Shown: piece by piece, positions 10,742 to 22,326 of the stretch
How the letters are laid out: every line of letters begins with the position of its first letter
Position numbering within the stretch: the first letter of the stretch is position 1
Assembly: GCF_028554725.1 (NCBI RefSeq)
Contig: NC_071667.1
Location: forward strand, 72,524,001-72,588,000
Reading direction: 5' to 3'
DNA: 64,000 nt
Origin: Zeugodacus cucurbitae
Taxonomy: Eukaryota; Arthropoda; Insecta; Diptera; Tephritidae
Made by a program: the position numbers and the translations under genes
The notes under the pieces: generated by a model
What the model was told of the DNA's origin: nothing
The model's database searches: none
What the model saw: the letters and a program-made list of their open reading frames with translations, nothing else

Positions 10742-11760
10742 AATGATAATGAAACTCTGAGTTTCATTAGCGTATTAGTTATTGTTAGAGCTTGGGAATA
10801 ATGCTTTGTCACATTCTTAAAAGCACATTCTTATATTGGGAGCTTACTAAATTGTTATAGGCTGATGAATTGCAATAACCGCGTTGATTAGAGAGAGCTT
10901 TATCACCATACATATTACTTTGTGCCATGCTCAAGAATAATAATCATAAATTAATTTATTTTATTTTGCTAAAACCAGACAATTTTTAGTCGCATATTTT
11001 CACTTAGCTTGGTATAAGCTGATATTTGTGTTATGAACCATAATATCTCTTACATATCCAAAAAAATTAACTAATTTTATCAAAATTTCGGGTGAATAGT
11101 TAATAATAATAGTTAGTTCTGCCAGTCACTCTTGGGTCATAGTCATAACCACTAAGTGTAAATATTTAAATGCATATCTGGCATTAATTTACACTTGCAT
11201 TAGCTTATTACATGATCCGCTTATATTATTAAATGTTCATTCACTATTTAAGCAAATCATGTAGGATTTGTGTATCTCTTATCACATAATTATTGGGAAA
11301 AGCCAACTCTTTTATATACGTGTATAATCTCCCCCACATAGAGTTGTCAAATATTAAGCGTGTCATGTTGACTTTCATATCTCCTACTAAATGCCACATT
11401 AAGAGTGTTTATGCCAAACAATTTTCCTTTTCACTATGATATGCAAAATTGTTTATGCGTTTAATAGTTTGTATGGAACCCAACTACATGCCTGGCGTTG
11501 GGCACACCATGGCGTATGAGTAGTGTGCGTAAGTAATTTGGGACAAGTATGTAAGTGACCGGAAGGGATGTAATGTTAAACGGAAATCTGACAAATTAAT
11601 GAGTTTGCAAAAAATTTGGAAGGACGGAAAAAAGGTTGAAACTGTTGAGTAAGGATTATAATCACATTAAATATATATTTTTTTAATAGAATGAAATTCC
11701 TGAAATTTCGGTGAAATCATAAAATTGAATAAAATGAATTTTTTGTTGTTTTTTACTTAG
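10742..11760. other. Non-coding DNA
   Basis: AT-rich, with no gene or repeat boundary recognised. Confidence 0.4.
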
Positions 11761-12816
11761 AACAAGTAAGAAAGGGCTAAGTTCGGGTGTAACCGAAGAT
11801 TTTATACTCTCGCAATTTATTTGTTTAACTTTATTTATATTAATAATACACAATTTGACCTACATATTCGTCATATATAGTACATAAAGTCCATTGAAAT
11901 GAACCCATAATATTAGGTTAGAAGCACCGAGGTTCTCGTGTTCGATATATGGGGCCTTGAAAACCTATGGTCCGATTTCGGCTATTTTTAGAATGAGGCT
12001 GCCGCACTATAAATGCCGTATTTATGCAAAGTTCTGTTCCGATATCTTCACTAGTGCTTACTTTGTATATTGTAAAGTAAACGATTCAGATTGTCTTCAA
12101 AGTTCTGGTATATAGGAAGTAGGCGCGGTTGTGAAGCGATTTGGCCAGTTTTCACAACATATTATTGGGAGGTAAGGAAACTGTTACAAACCAAGTTTCA
12201 TTGAAATCGGTCAAGCAGTTCCTGAGATATAGTTTTTGACCCATAAGTGGGCGACGCCACGCCCATTTTCCATTTTGTAGAAAAATCTGAGTGTAGCTTC
12301 CATCTGCCATTTTTTATGTGAAATTTAGTGTTTCTGACGTTTTTCGTTAGTGAGTTAACCCACTTTTAGTAATTTTCAACCTAACCTTTGTATGGGAGGG
12401 GGGGGGGCGTAGTTATTATCCGATTTCTGTCATTTTTGGACTGTATAAGGAAATGGCTAAAAAAAAACGACTGCAGAAAGTTTTGTTTATATAGCTCTAT
12501 TGGTTTGCGAGATATATACAAAATATTTGGCCCTATTTGGGGCCACGCCCACTTTTCGAAAGCAACCTTCCTATGGTGCCAAGTTTCATCAAGATATCTT
12601 AATTTTTACTCAAGTTACAGCTTGCACAGACGGACGGACGGACGGACGGACGGACAGACAGACAGACATTCGGATTTGAACTCCACTCTTCACCCTGATC
12701 ACTTTGGTATATATAACGCTATATCTAACTCGTTTAGTTTTGGGTGTTACAAACAACCGTTATGTGAACAAAACTATAATACTCTCTTTAGCAACCTTTG
12801 TTGCGAGAGTATAAAA
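11761..12816 (-). mobile_element. DINE-1-like (HINE) element, copy A
   Basis: On the minus strand the copy starts TATACTCTCGCAACAAAGG and folds back on AGAGAGTAT. It then has a (GTCY)n block (seen as ACGG/ACAG units at 12629-12668) and a long conserved body. It ends with the inverted copy TTGCGAGAGTATAAA, a TTCGG/CCGAA stem-loop and a short tail ending CTTGTT. This order matches DINE-1/INE-1 elements, non-autonomous relatives of Helentrons: subterminal inverted repeat, GTCY microsatellite, 3' hairpin. The body contains GGGCGTGG-type blocks that recur in every copy. No protein is encoded. Confidence 0.8.
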
Positions 12817-15685
12817 ATAATAAATATAATAAGATAAGATTTATGTGATGTAAAAAAATCTCTTACTTCGAATCCGTATGGAAAATAAAATAAATTAAAT
12901 TGGGGAGCTTGAACATAATGTAGTACTTCTAAAATTTTTTAGACATCTTACAAAATATTTAAGAAGTGTTTCAATCGAGTAAAGACCAAGTTTGTTGATG
13001 CTTTTTAATAATACGTGAACGATATTGAACATCACTGTCTGCTCATTTTCCATTGCCTGAAGAGCCACCTTTAACACACGACACTAAAAGTAATGGCGCA
13101 CATTAATTCCGCAGACAATATGAGGTGTAAAACAATTGAACATGTGCAATTTAACATCAAATGAAAATAACAGAGTGCTTGATTGCGGTATTAATTGAAG
13201 ACGACAACGACGATGGCGAAAGACAGCTATTAATACGCTACGTGCCGCCTAATTGATACACAGACAACAGACTCAGCGCACAGCGAGCTAAATACAAACA
13301 CAAACACTAAGCGAACAAAATATACAAATGTCTGCTGCAAATTGCGACACCCAGCAAATTGCTGGAAAATCACTTACTTACCAATAAGATTTACAGCTTA
13401 CATGACAAGTGCGGCGCGGGTGTGCAAGCAGCGCGGTGAGCGTCAGGAGAGCAGCAGACACAGAACGAAATATGCAAATCAGGTGTCATACACAGACGGC
13501 GAACAAAACGGTGGAGCGATGGCGAATCGAACGATTGCCAACGAGAGAAACAAAAAATAACAACAACAAAGCGTCTAAAGTGAAAATAAATAAACAAATT
13601 TAATGCAATTACACTATAAATAAACAACAAGCGAATTGAATGGAAAACTAACAGGCTTTTGAAAATAGATGAGAGCACGAGCTGTCGTTGTAGTTTAGTG
13701 TGGATGGATAGTATAAATAGTAATACAAACGGGAGTTAGAAGCAAGCAACCAAAACACTGCTTTATGCTTTTAACCTACAAATTGTATGTATAATTGTTG
13801 AATAATATCGATATATGTAGCATATACTTAGGCGCCATAAGCCCACTGACCCAGTTGAAGGTAAAAACATCGTTATACAAAATACCTTTTCACAACACAA
13901 GGACACAAACTGCCATAAAACAACAAAAATACTGTCATACATACAACAAAATCTGTTGTTATGCCTGTCACACAGGTATCAGCTTCACAACTATAGCAAC
14001 AACAACAACATTGACAGTAATTTATTCCCTGATGACATGTTGCACATGGCCTTATGCCCTACAAACAACCACCGGCCACACCAGTCACCAGCTAGCCGCT
14101 GCTCGCCATCCACACTTGTCGGCATTTGTTCGTTTATCAGCTGAATCGGCGCTTGGCGCTTCGTTAATTCAGTCATTCATACATTTATATGCTCATTCAT
14201 TTGTGTGAGCGTGTTTGTGTCTCTATCCCTGTGGCGCTGGCTATGCTCATTTCATTGCTCGTTTTTGTTTGTTTGTGTTGGTGAATGCCAGCAAATACTG
14301 TTGAATACTCATACTACATTCGTAATTGGAATGAAGTTGCGCTGATGGCAGTGTTGTTGTTGGCAGCGTCAGGGCGAACAAGTGGTCGACTTCCGGTGTC
14401 CACGCTCTTATATATACCCACAAACACACTTACTTACATACAATACATTCATACGTAGAGATAAAGCCAGCGTTCGCTACGTTCGGCTGCAACAGATGTC
14501 TGTCCTCCATGCCTGGTATATTGAGCTCTGCTAAATGATGGCTTGCGTGTATGTGTTAGTGCTGACGTATAAACTGTTTGTACAGCAAACGCGCTTATTG
14601 AGGTGTAAACCAATCGCAGTCACGTGAAAATTCGTTACGAAGTCGAGTCAAAAGAGAAAAATAGAAACAAAGTGGAAGTGCGCGCTGCACAAATGGAAGG
14701 GACAGTTGTAATAGTATTATGGCAGTTCAATTACATTACGATAACGGTGTTTTTACAGTTTGTTGTTCTTTCGGAAATGTTTAGCATACGTGAAAGGATA
14801 TAGGTTGTATTGCAAAAACAGATAATTTTGTCTAGATATTGGTTTATATTTAAGGTAAATTTAGAGTAAATAGAGAAACGAACCAAATAAACTAAGACAG
14901 CATAGAAGATAATATGAAATATCTATCTGCTCATAATGTTTTCACAATTCTTATTAACACCCAAAACTATTTGAAATTCATATATGTATGCTTATAATAT
15001 ATTACCAATATGATGTGGCTAATTGGTTTCTGATGTCTGTCTGTACATATGTCTGCATGTCTGAACATTCACTTAGCCAACTGAAGTATGTTTCATGGTA
15101 CTTCAGATGGTCAAAATCAGACCACAAAACTTTGATAATGGAGAAAATATAATATAAAGTCATAAAATAAGTTAAAAACTAGAATTTCGTGGAGAGGATT
15201 AGAGTAGGCAGAGATATCTTGTGTTTAAAGCTTTTTTAATCAAAGAGACTGGAAACACTTCTTTCTACCATTTCATAATAATAAGAATGGCGTAAAAATA
15301 TTAAATATCGAATAAAAGCCCAGCCCACTTTTATAAAACTAAACATTTATACAGAATATTTCTTCTATATATTTGAATATGAACAAAACCAGATTAGAGC
15401 CACTCATACTCCAATTATGAATTTTATACATGATTTTTTCATTTTACGGAAAAGAAATTAGAAAGAAATGATTTTGGAATAAAATAGTTCCTTCTTTAAG
15501 AAGAACAATTCATATAAAAGGGTGTAAACAGACTATATTTTTCAAGAGCTCGAATATTATATAGGAATACCATAAGGGCCATATATGAAGACCATGGTGC
15601 GTTTTCTTGATAACATAATGTATGTCCTCGTTCAAAGTTTGAACATAATCGGTACAGTACTTCTCACAGCTCTAATATATCTTAT
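12817..15685. other. Non-coding DNA
   Basis: No gene supported. The open frames at 13342-13678 and 13795-14208 look like chance frames in CA-rich and AAC-rich DNA. Confidence 0.4.
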
Positions 15686-15790
15686 GGATGAAATAGGTTC
15701 ACGACCTACCTCAGCCCTCGTACCCTATATAATGATTTTCGTTATTCTTGTGAGTTTTTTTTTTCGAATATATCGGTTGTTAGTATTTTT
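15686..15790 (+). mobile_element. DINE-1-like 3' remnant, left part
   Basis: GAAATAGGTTCACGACCTAC followed by CTCAG and TGATTTTCGTTATTC, then CGAATATAT, aligns with the pre-terminal part of the copy at 36353-37804. Eroded. Confidence 0.5.
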
Positions 15791-15884
15791 TAGGAAATCT
15801 TAGTTTAATGCTAAACGTAATAGACCTTTTAGATGTAAAAGAACGAATTTGATTGATTTTAATCATTGCATAATTTATCTTATA

Positions 15885-16391
15885 GCCTTTTTACACAGGA
15901 GCTAATTGATCAATAAACCGGTCTCTGCTCGATTAAAACGCTGATTAAGATCGATTTACCATACAAAATAAAAATCTACATTAACTTTTGATTGAATTTT
16001 AAACGACTTAAAAATGAAATTCAACTCTGCGACACAGACCGTATTTGTAATTATTAGGTCTACAACTTTGCTTCCGCCGTTTTCCAATAGATGTCTCTAG
16101 GGTCAAGCACTGGTCGATTGGACATTTGTGTCAACATTAACCCAACAAAATATTTGTAGAGATCTGTTTGCATCCCAAACTTTTTTGGCTGTATTTTTTG
16201 ATTGAAAGAAGCTACGGTAGATGTCGGTGCTAAAAAATATCAATCAGCTGATGAAACTAACTTCTTATGAAAGCAAAAATAAAAATGTATAACAGCTGAT
16301 CGGTTATCGAGTAGCCGGCAGTGTGAAGAGCAAAAACTGTTTTCCCAATCAAAATTTTGATTGATCAAGTAGTTTGGCTGTGTGAAAACGC
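15885..16391 (+). mobile_element. MITE copy 2, 507 bp, with extra internal segment
   Basis: Same family as 10341-10737. It begins GCCTTTTTACACAG and ends CTGTGTGAAAACGC, with TA immediately outside each end. It is about 110 bp longer than its relatives. The extra DNA lies between roughly 16055 and 16190, starting near TTAGGTCTACAACTTTGC and ending near GTTTGCATCCCAAAC. On both sides the family sequence continues, up to CCGTATTTGTAATTAT and again from GATTGAAAGAAGCTACGG. Confidence 0.85.
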
Positions 16392-16525
16392 TATTTGCCC
16401 CAGTATATCTAATTTCACTATTTTCCTCCTGGATAATTTTATAATTTCTTTAAAAAAATATTGAATTTTATATTAAAATACTTTGCTGATACCTAAAAAT
16501 ATTTCAATTTTTTTTTTGAGGACTG

Positions 16526-16578
16526 CGAAATTATGTAATGTTGTTCTTTAACCGAACTTAGCGCTTACTTACTTATTA
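16526..16578 (+). mobile_element. DINE-1-like 3' terminal remnant, right part
   Basis: Reads GCGAAATTATGTAATG, then ACCGAACTTAGC, then TTACTTACTTATT, matching the 3' tail of other copies (for example 28454-28507). Together with 15686-15790 it may be one copy split by the MITE. Confidence 0.5.
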
Positions 16579-18614
16579 GTATTCATATATGCCAGATGGA
16601 AGGCGCCACAAGTTTTCGCCACGATTACATTTTAATTTTATATGTTTCCTATACTGCCAAATTTGACACTAAAATTATTACTGTTTTAGTTTCATACATC
16701 ACTTTTATTGCATTCGTGCTTTTAATACCAAATAAATCCAAATGGAATTAGAATATTCCTGTGGATCGTGCTATTGAGGTCAAGCATTTGTGTTAGAATA
16801 AAATGGACAATATATTCAAAAAGCGTAGTGAAATTTACGATTCTGCACTGTTTTTATGTGCTTTATACAAATATTGCCAAAAGAATAGAAAATAAAACAA
16901 AAAAGATTTAATATTAAAAAATCCTTCAAAGCAAAAATGCTCTTCATTTGTTCTAAGCATAACGTCAAACAAACATGTGTGTGTGTTTGTGTGTATGTTT
17001 ATAATTGAAGTGATAGCGGTATTATCAGCTGGAGCTTAGACAGCACTCCTTGTCGCCCATCAAAATTAATTCCAGTCACATCGCGATTATTCGCTTCGGC
17101 ATATTTGTCGCCCGTCATCGGCATGAGAGTGTAAACACTGTCAAATCGTTGGAGAATGTAGTTATGTTTACAATTCTACACATAACTGTATATGAATGAG
17201 TGCGGGTGTGTGTGTGTGAAGCATTAAATATGCTCAGTGCACATAATGTCGTCAGCCTTCAGGCATTCCCCAAGGCTGACGAGCTGCGAAGCATAACTAA
17301 ATGCCACATTGACACGCTTCTACGCGTACGCAAATAGCGGAGGGAGGTGACAGCGACTGCAGTGGAGACAGCGGTGCGGTGTTGATACTGAAATGAGGCA
17401 ACAGTAGCATGAATGTCATGGCAAAAAGATAAACTGCGCCTAGACATGGCTGTGGCAATGACAAGAGAGGATGTGTGTGTTTGTAGGCAAATATACTGCT
17501 CCATGGACCCCATTCTCCATTTTGTAGATAATTTCGAAATAATAACAACAATCGCCAACACCAACAAAGCAAAAAAAAGTCTGCTTCAAATAGCTGTAAG
17601 CGACGTAGTTCCAGCTGCGAGCGTGTGTGTCTGTGTCTGGGTTCGGGGTTCACTACTTTTTATTATTAGACCCGCCGTTATGTGGCCTAGTGCATTCTTA
17701 CACACACACGCACTATCATTTCGCAATATTGTGGCATGTTTTTTTGCACAACTCGTCGCTCTGTTGCTGTGTTCGTTGTCATTTGTTATGCGCAATGCCT
17801 CTGGGGTGGCAGCGGCACCGATGACGGCATTGACATTGACAGCAGTCATACTCGTTTAACGGTAGTGTAGGCGTCATCGAGCGTATGCTGCGTGAAGCGT
17901 GTCCAAAACGTTGTGGAGGTCGAAGGGGCGGGGCGTGATGAGTTGCTTTGCCCAGCACGTTTTGCAAATAGCAGGCAAACGCATAAATAATTGCGTCGCT
18001 CGCCATCAACAGCAGGCAGCAACACCAACAGCAACAGCAGTGGACGGACGGCACATCAGCGGCATTCGCCTGAGTGCTCTAACTTAATGTATTGTTGCGA
18101 ATTAACCAGTTGGAGTGGTGTGTTGCTGACTGGTAACTGGTTGTTCGTATGTCTATTTGCAGTTAGCTTATGTTTTTGACATCCCGTTAGGACTGTATTA
18201 GTTGCTCGAAGTGTTGATAGTGTTCAGACCATATCAAACTGCTTTCCTCCGAGTGACGCGTTTTCAGTTTTTCAGTTTTTCACTTTAAATTTTATATTAT
18301 GATTAATTGCAGTGATTCAGGCTAAAGCCAGTTTTATAAATTTAATGGGAAAGATTTTTGTTGATATATGTTTGACCTTTCTACAAATAAGGTGCCTTAT
18401 TATTATATGCACTAAAATAATAAATTTTTTCTGCCTCGTTAAAAACGTGATTAAGAAATTGGTTCATTCTACTGCTTGTGTCGTTACTCGAATGTGATTC
18501 AGTAAATTTTTAGCTTTCTAAAATAAATTGGTTTGGGTGAAGATGAAGAGATAATCGCCAAGACTGAGGCCTATTCCGAAGCAAAATTTTTCGCTTACTA
18601 CAAAAATAGATTTA
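16579..18614. other. Non-coding DNA, partly GC-richer at 17200-18100
   Basis: No gene supported. The segment 17220-18080 is less AT-rich and full of overlapping frames on both strands, with GTGT and CAACAG-rich tracts, but none has a recognisable domain or consistent codon bias. It could be a regulatory or untranslated region. Confidence 0.35.
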
Positions 18615-19752
18615 ACGGAAAGACTAAGTTCGGGTGCAACTGAAAATTTTATACTCTCGCAATTTATTGCTGAAGAGATAACACACAATTAAGATAACAC
18701 ACAATTTGACCCGTATATTTTCGGTGAAAAATTTCCCTAAGGCACTGAGTTCTTCATATCGGGGGCATTGAAAAGTTATAGTCCGATTTCGACAGTTTTT
18801 TCACAAGTAATGACACAGATCATATACAGTATTTTTGTAAAGTTTTATTCCGCTATCTTCATTGGTTCCTTATGTATATATTATAAAGTAAAGGAATAAG
18901 CTGGAATTCAAAATGGCGTTATACGAAAAGTAGTCGTGGTTGCGAACCGATTTCGCCTATATTCTACCCGTGTCATCAGGGTGTCAAGAAAGTGTTATAT
19001 ACCAAATTTCATTGAAATCGGTCGAGTAGTTCCTGAGATATGCTTTTTCACCCATAAGTCGGCGTTGCCACGCCCATTTTCCATTTTGTAAAAAAGTGAG
19101 CTTCCTTCTGCTATTTCTTCTGGAAAATTTAGTGTTTCTAACGTTTTCCGTTAGTGAGTTAATGCACTTATAGTAATTTTCAACCTAACCTTTGTAACCA
19201 ACTGGTTATTATCCGATTTCAACTATCTTCAAGGTGTGTGGTGGGGTACGTAAGGGAACCGACTGCAGAAAGTTTGGTTTATATAGCTTTTTTGGTTTCT
19301 GAGATATGTACAAAAAAACTATTAGGGGGCGGGGCCACGTCCACTTCCCCAAAATAATTACATCCAAATATGCACCTACTTAGAACGATCCTTTGTACAT
19401 AATTTCACTTGTATAGCTTAAGTTATGGCTTAGTTATGACACTTTATGTGTTTTTGGTTTATGTCATTTTGTGGGCGTGGTAGTGGTCCGATTTTGCCCA
19501 TCTTCGAAAGCAACCCTTTCACGGTCCCAAGGAACATATGTACAAGATTTCTAAATTTTTACTCAAGTTATCCGTTGCACGGACGGACGGATGTACAGAC
19601 AGACATTCGGATTTTGACACGTGTCGTTACCCTGATTATTTTGATATGTATAACCCTATATCTAAGTCGTTTAGTTTTATGACTTACAAACAACCGTAAT
19701 GTGAATAAAACTATAATACTCTCTTAGCAACTTTTGTTGCGAGAGTATAAAA
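18615..19752 (-). mobile_element. DINE-1-like (HINE) element, copy B
   Basis: Same structure as the other copies. The 3' hairpin at the low-coordinate end is decayed (TTCGGGTGCAACTGAA), followed by TATACTCTCGCAA. The GTCY block appears as ACGG/ACAG units near 19577-19605. The 5' end with GTTGCGAGAGTATAAA is near 19737-19752. The copy is more diverged than copies A and E and has lost the outermost CTTGTT tail. Confidence 0.78.
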
Positions 19753-21170
19753 ATGAGAAGGGAGTCATTTTTTGCATATTGAACGTTAATATAAATGAAG
19801 TAAAAAATGTGAATCGAATTCTGCGGAAAATATATATATATTTTTTAATTTCACGAAGTGGTTATATACTCACTCAGAATCCAGTATATTCAATATACTC
19901 GTACAGAGTTCAAGTAAAATTTAGGTTTCGAAATATATTCTTTAACATAAAGTTGATTAATCGTTGAACTAAACTCGCTTAAAGTGCAATCGACAGCACC
20001 ACAAACTGACACTAAAACAAGGCAAATGGCATTAAAAATGCAAAACAAACTGATACCTGCAGTGACATATGAATATGCATAGCTAAAGGTACAATACCAC
20101 AACTACATATGCAGCTCTATAACTAATAAACAGAAAATGCACACGTAGCGCAATCAGAGGTGTTCACACGTACGATAGTTCTGCCCTTGGCATTGTTGTT
20201 GGGCCTTGCTATGTGTGTTAACGCGCACAAGTCCCCCAGTGCACGGTATATGTATGTTGGTATATAGGATACACGCCCCCACATTAACATCTTGTGCACT
20301 GGTTAGTCTATTTGCTGGCATTTACAAGGCAAACACCAGCTGCTGATGCACTGCAACCGAATGCCAATTTAAGTCAGTGGAATTGAATAATTTGCGCCTT
20401 AGTTCGTGTTCGTTTCGTGTGTACTCGTAAGTGTAAGATAGCGATCAATTTTTCATGCATGCACGCAGCTCTCCACTCGGCTGCTTATAATTGTGGGTAT
20501 ATCTGTCACTCCGTTGTTCCACAGGCACAGAGTTGCTTTTGGTGTGTGTGTGTGTGTGCAATCGCATATAATCAGACAAACAGTGACAAGGCATCAACGT
20601 TGAGATGCAATTATACGCCCCGTTGCGCCATTGCAATGGGAGCTTATACGTACATATAACTAGCTTTATATAAGGGTAAGAAAATGTCCGTAGAGAAGTT
20701 GAACGAGAGAAAATTCTACGTTTAAAAAAATATTGTTGGAAAATCGGTTTGATTAAAATGGAATATGTGCAATTGGTTTTAATAAGTATCTCTTTTGATT
20801 TTTAGTCTTAGTCTCCAGTGTCTAATATCCTGTCCTGAAGAGTTACAAAGATTTTTATCAATGTAGATTTTTTTTTAATTTTTTGAAATATAACTCAGTT
20901 CTACATATTTCAAATCATTGTTCATTTCAGACTGCCATTTGTTTAGATATTTAGGAATTTTTATTTAATACATCAAGTTCTGGTCTTATTAAGGATTAAG
21001 AAATACTATTTTAATCTCAGCATCAAATCTTATATTATTTAACCTTCTTCTTAGAACTCAACTTAATTTGAAATAATATTACGTAAATGGGGTTTCTGTC
21101 CTGAAAGTATATCAATCGGAACTAATCCTAACTATTGACAGTAACTTTAGTTAAAAAAAAATGGTATAAG
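19753..21170. other. Non-coding DNA
   Basis: No gene or repeat boundary recognised. GTGT tract near 20540-20558. Confidence 0.4.
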
Positions 21171-21500
21171 AGGTCTATTCACAAAATAACGGTAATTTAT
21201 TCTATTGGTATACATACCCCGAAGTACAATAAAATGTTTAGCTATATTCGTCCTTTCTCTGTAGCATCCTCTAGAGAACCTTAAAGGGCCATCGTTTCAC
21301 AAGCATACGAGAAATCGCTGACAGAGCAAAATACTTCTTAAAAATCGAGTTTGAGAAGTGTTTCGACGATTAGAAGAAGCGCAGGCATGAGTGCATGATA
21401 TCGAATGGGGAATATTTTGAAGGCGATAACATTCATGTAGACGAATTAGTATTATTTAAAAAAAGGAAAATTCTCATTATATTCTGAACCGAGGAGGTCT
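21171..21500 (+). mobile_element. Collapsed mariner-like element (internal deletion)
   Basis: Left end GAGGTCTATTCACAAAATAA and right end AATTCTC-ATTATATTCTGAACCGAGGAGGTCT look like diverged inverted ends of one element. Only about 70 bp follow the left end before the C-terminal transposase code begins, so nearly the whole transposase gene is deleted. A sequence resembling the same terminal repeat occurs at 51852-51885. Confidence 0.6.
21267..21452 (+). pseudogene. Mariner-like transposase, C-terminal fragment
   Basis: The frame reads KGHRFTSIREIA, then FEKCFDD-stop-KKRRHECMIS, then NGEYFEGDNIHVDE. This is the C-terminal tail typical of mariner-like transposases of the FEKCFxDWKKRWHKCI type. 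The usual tryptophan codon in DDWKK has become a stop. All three catalytic aspartates lie upstream in an intact gene and are missing. It is a relic with no function of its own. Confidence 0.75.
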
Positions 21501-21937
21501 CAAAGCGATTTGATATAGCGTTCACATGTCGAAAAACGTATTCACGAGAAATTTTTCAGTCTTCATATTTTAATTCATATTCTTATTATTCTCGGATCCC
21601 GGGTTAATGTTCTTTTGATTCAAAAGACTTTTTTTAAACCAACATTTGGGATGAGCTTACAACAACTTTTTGCTTCCTTCGTTTTTCGGATATTATATGT
21701 AAGAAAAGAAAGGAGAGGCTCCGCTCTTTTTCAACGATAACTTTATCTCTTACTTAAAGATTTCTATTTGTTGACTAAATAATCTCTTAAAGCGCTCCAG
21801 TGAAACATGACTATCCGTCAGGCATTTATGACTCATTCGATTTATTTTCAACATTTTGAACTTCTGGACAAAGTTGTTTGAATTATAATCGCTTCATGAC
21901 CAATCTTCTTGAGTCCTTTAATGTTTCTCAGGTATTA
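21501..21937. other. Non-coding DNA
   Basis: Nothing recognised. Confidence 0.4.
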
Positions 21938-22326
21938 GCATTTTTAGACAGAAGCTAATTGAACATTTAACAAGCCTCTGCTCGAATACACCGTTTATTA
22001 ATATCGATTTACCATACAAAATAAAATCTACATTTGTTTTTAATTGAATTTTAATCGACTTGAAAATCAAATGCAACTCTGCGACAAAGACGTGCGATAT
22101 ACGTTCTTTGTCTACCATTGGCTGGATTTTTTAATAAAAAAATCTACAGTAGATGTCGCTGCTAAAATATTAATCAGCTGATGAAACTTACCAAGTTTTT
22201 ATGTAAAGCAAAAACAATAATGTATATCAGCTTATCGGTTATCGAGTAGCCGGCAGTATAAAAGGCAGAAAAGGGTTTCTCAATAAAAATTTTGATTGAT
22301 CAATTAATTTGGCTGTCGAAAAACGC
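21938..22326 (+). mobile_element. MITE copy 3, 389 bp
   Basis: Same family as 10341-10737, with eroded ends GCATTTTTAGACAG and CTGTCGAAAAACGC and TA outside each. The interior keeps AGATGTCGCTGCTAAAA and GGTTATCGAGTAGCCGGCAG. It is the most diverged of the three full-length copies. Confidence 0.85.

Noticed and set aside
12388..12837. 149-codon plus-strand frame with RRTDGRTDGQTDR
   Set aside because: It lies inside a DINE-1-like element and the repeat reflects its GTCY microsatellite. Similar frames at 36299-36754 and 54184-54408 have the same origin.
12895..13077. Minus-strand frame beginning MLKVALQAMENEQTV
   Set aside because: It reads like protein and vaguely like a transposase helix-turn-helix, but it is only 60 codons long with no terminal repeats or further domain. 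The evidence is too weak to call it.
17297..18179. Many overlapping frames on both strands in a GC-richer segment
   Set aside because: The frames overlap each other, are rich in CA/GT and CAG runs, and none shows a domain. At most the segment is regulatory or untranslated.
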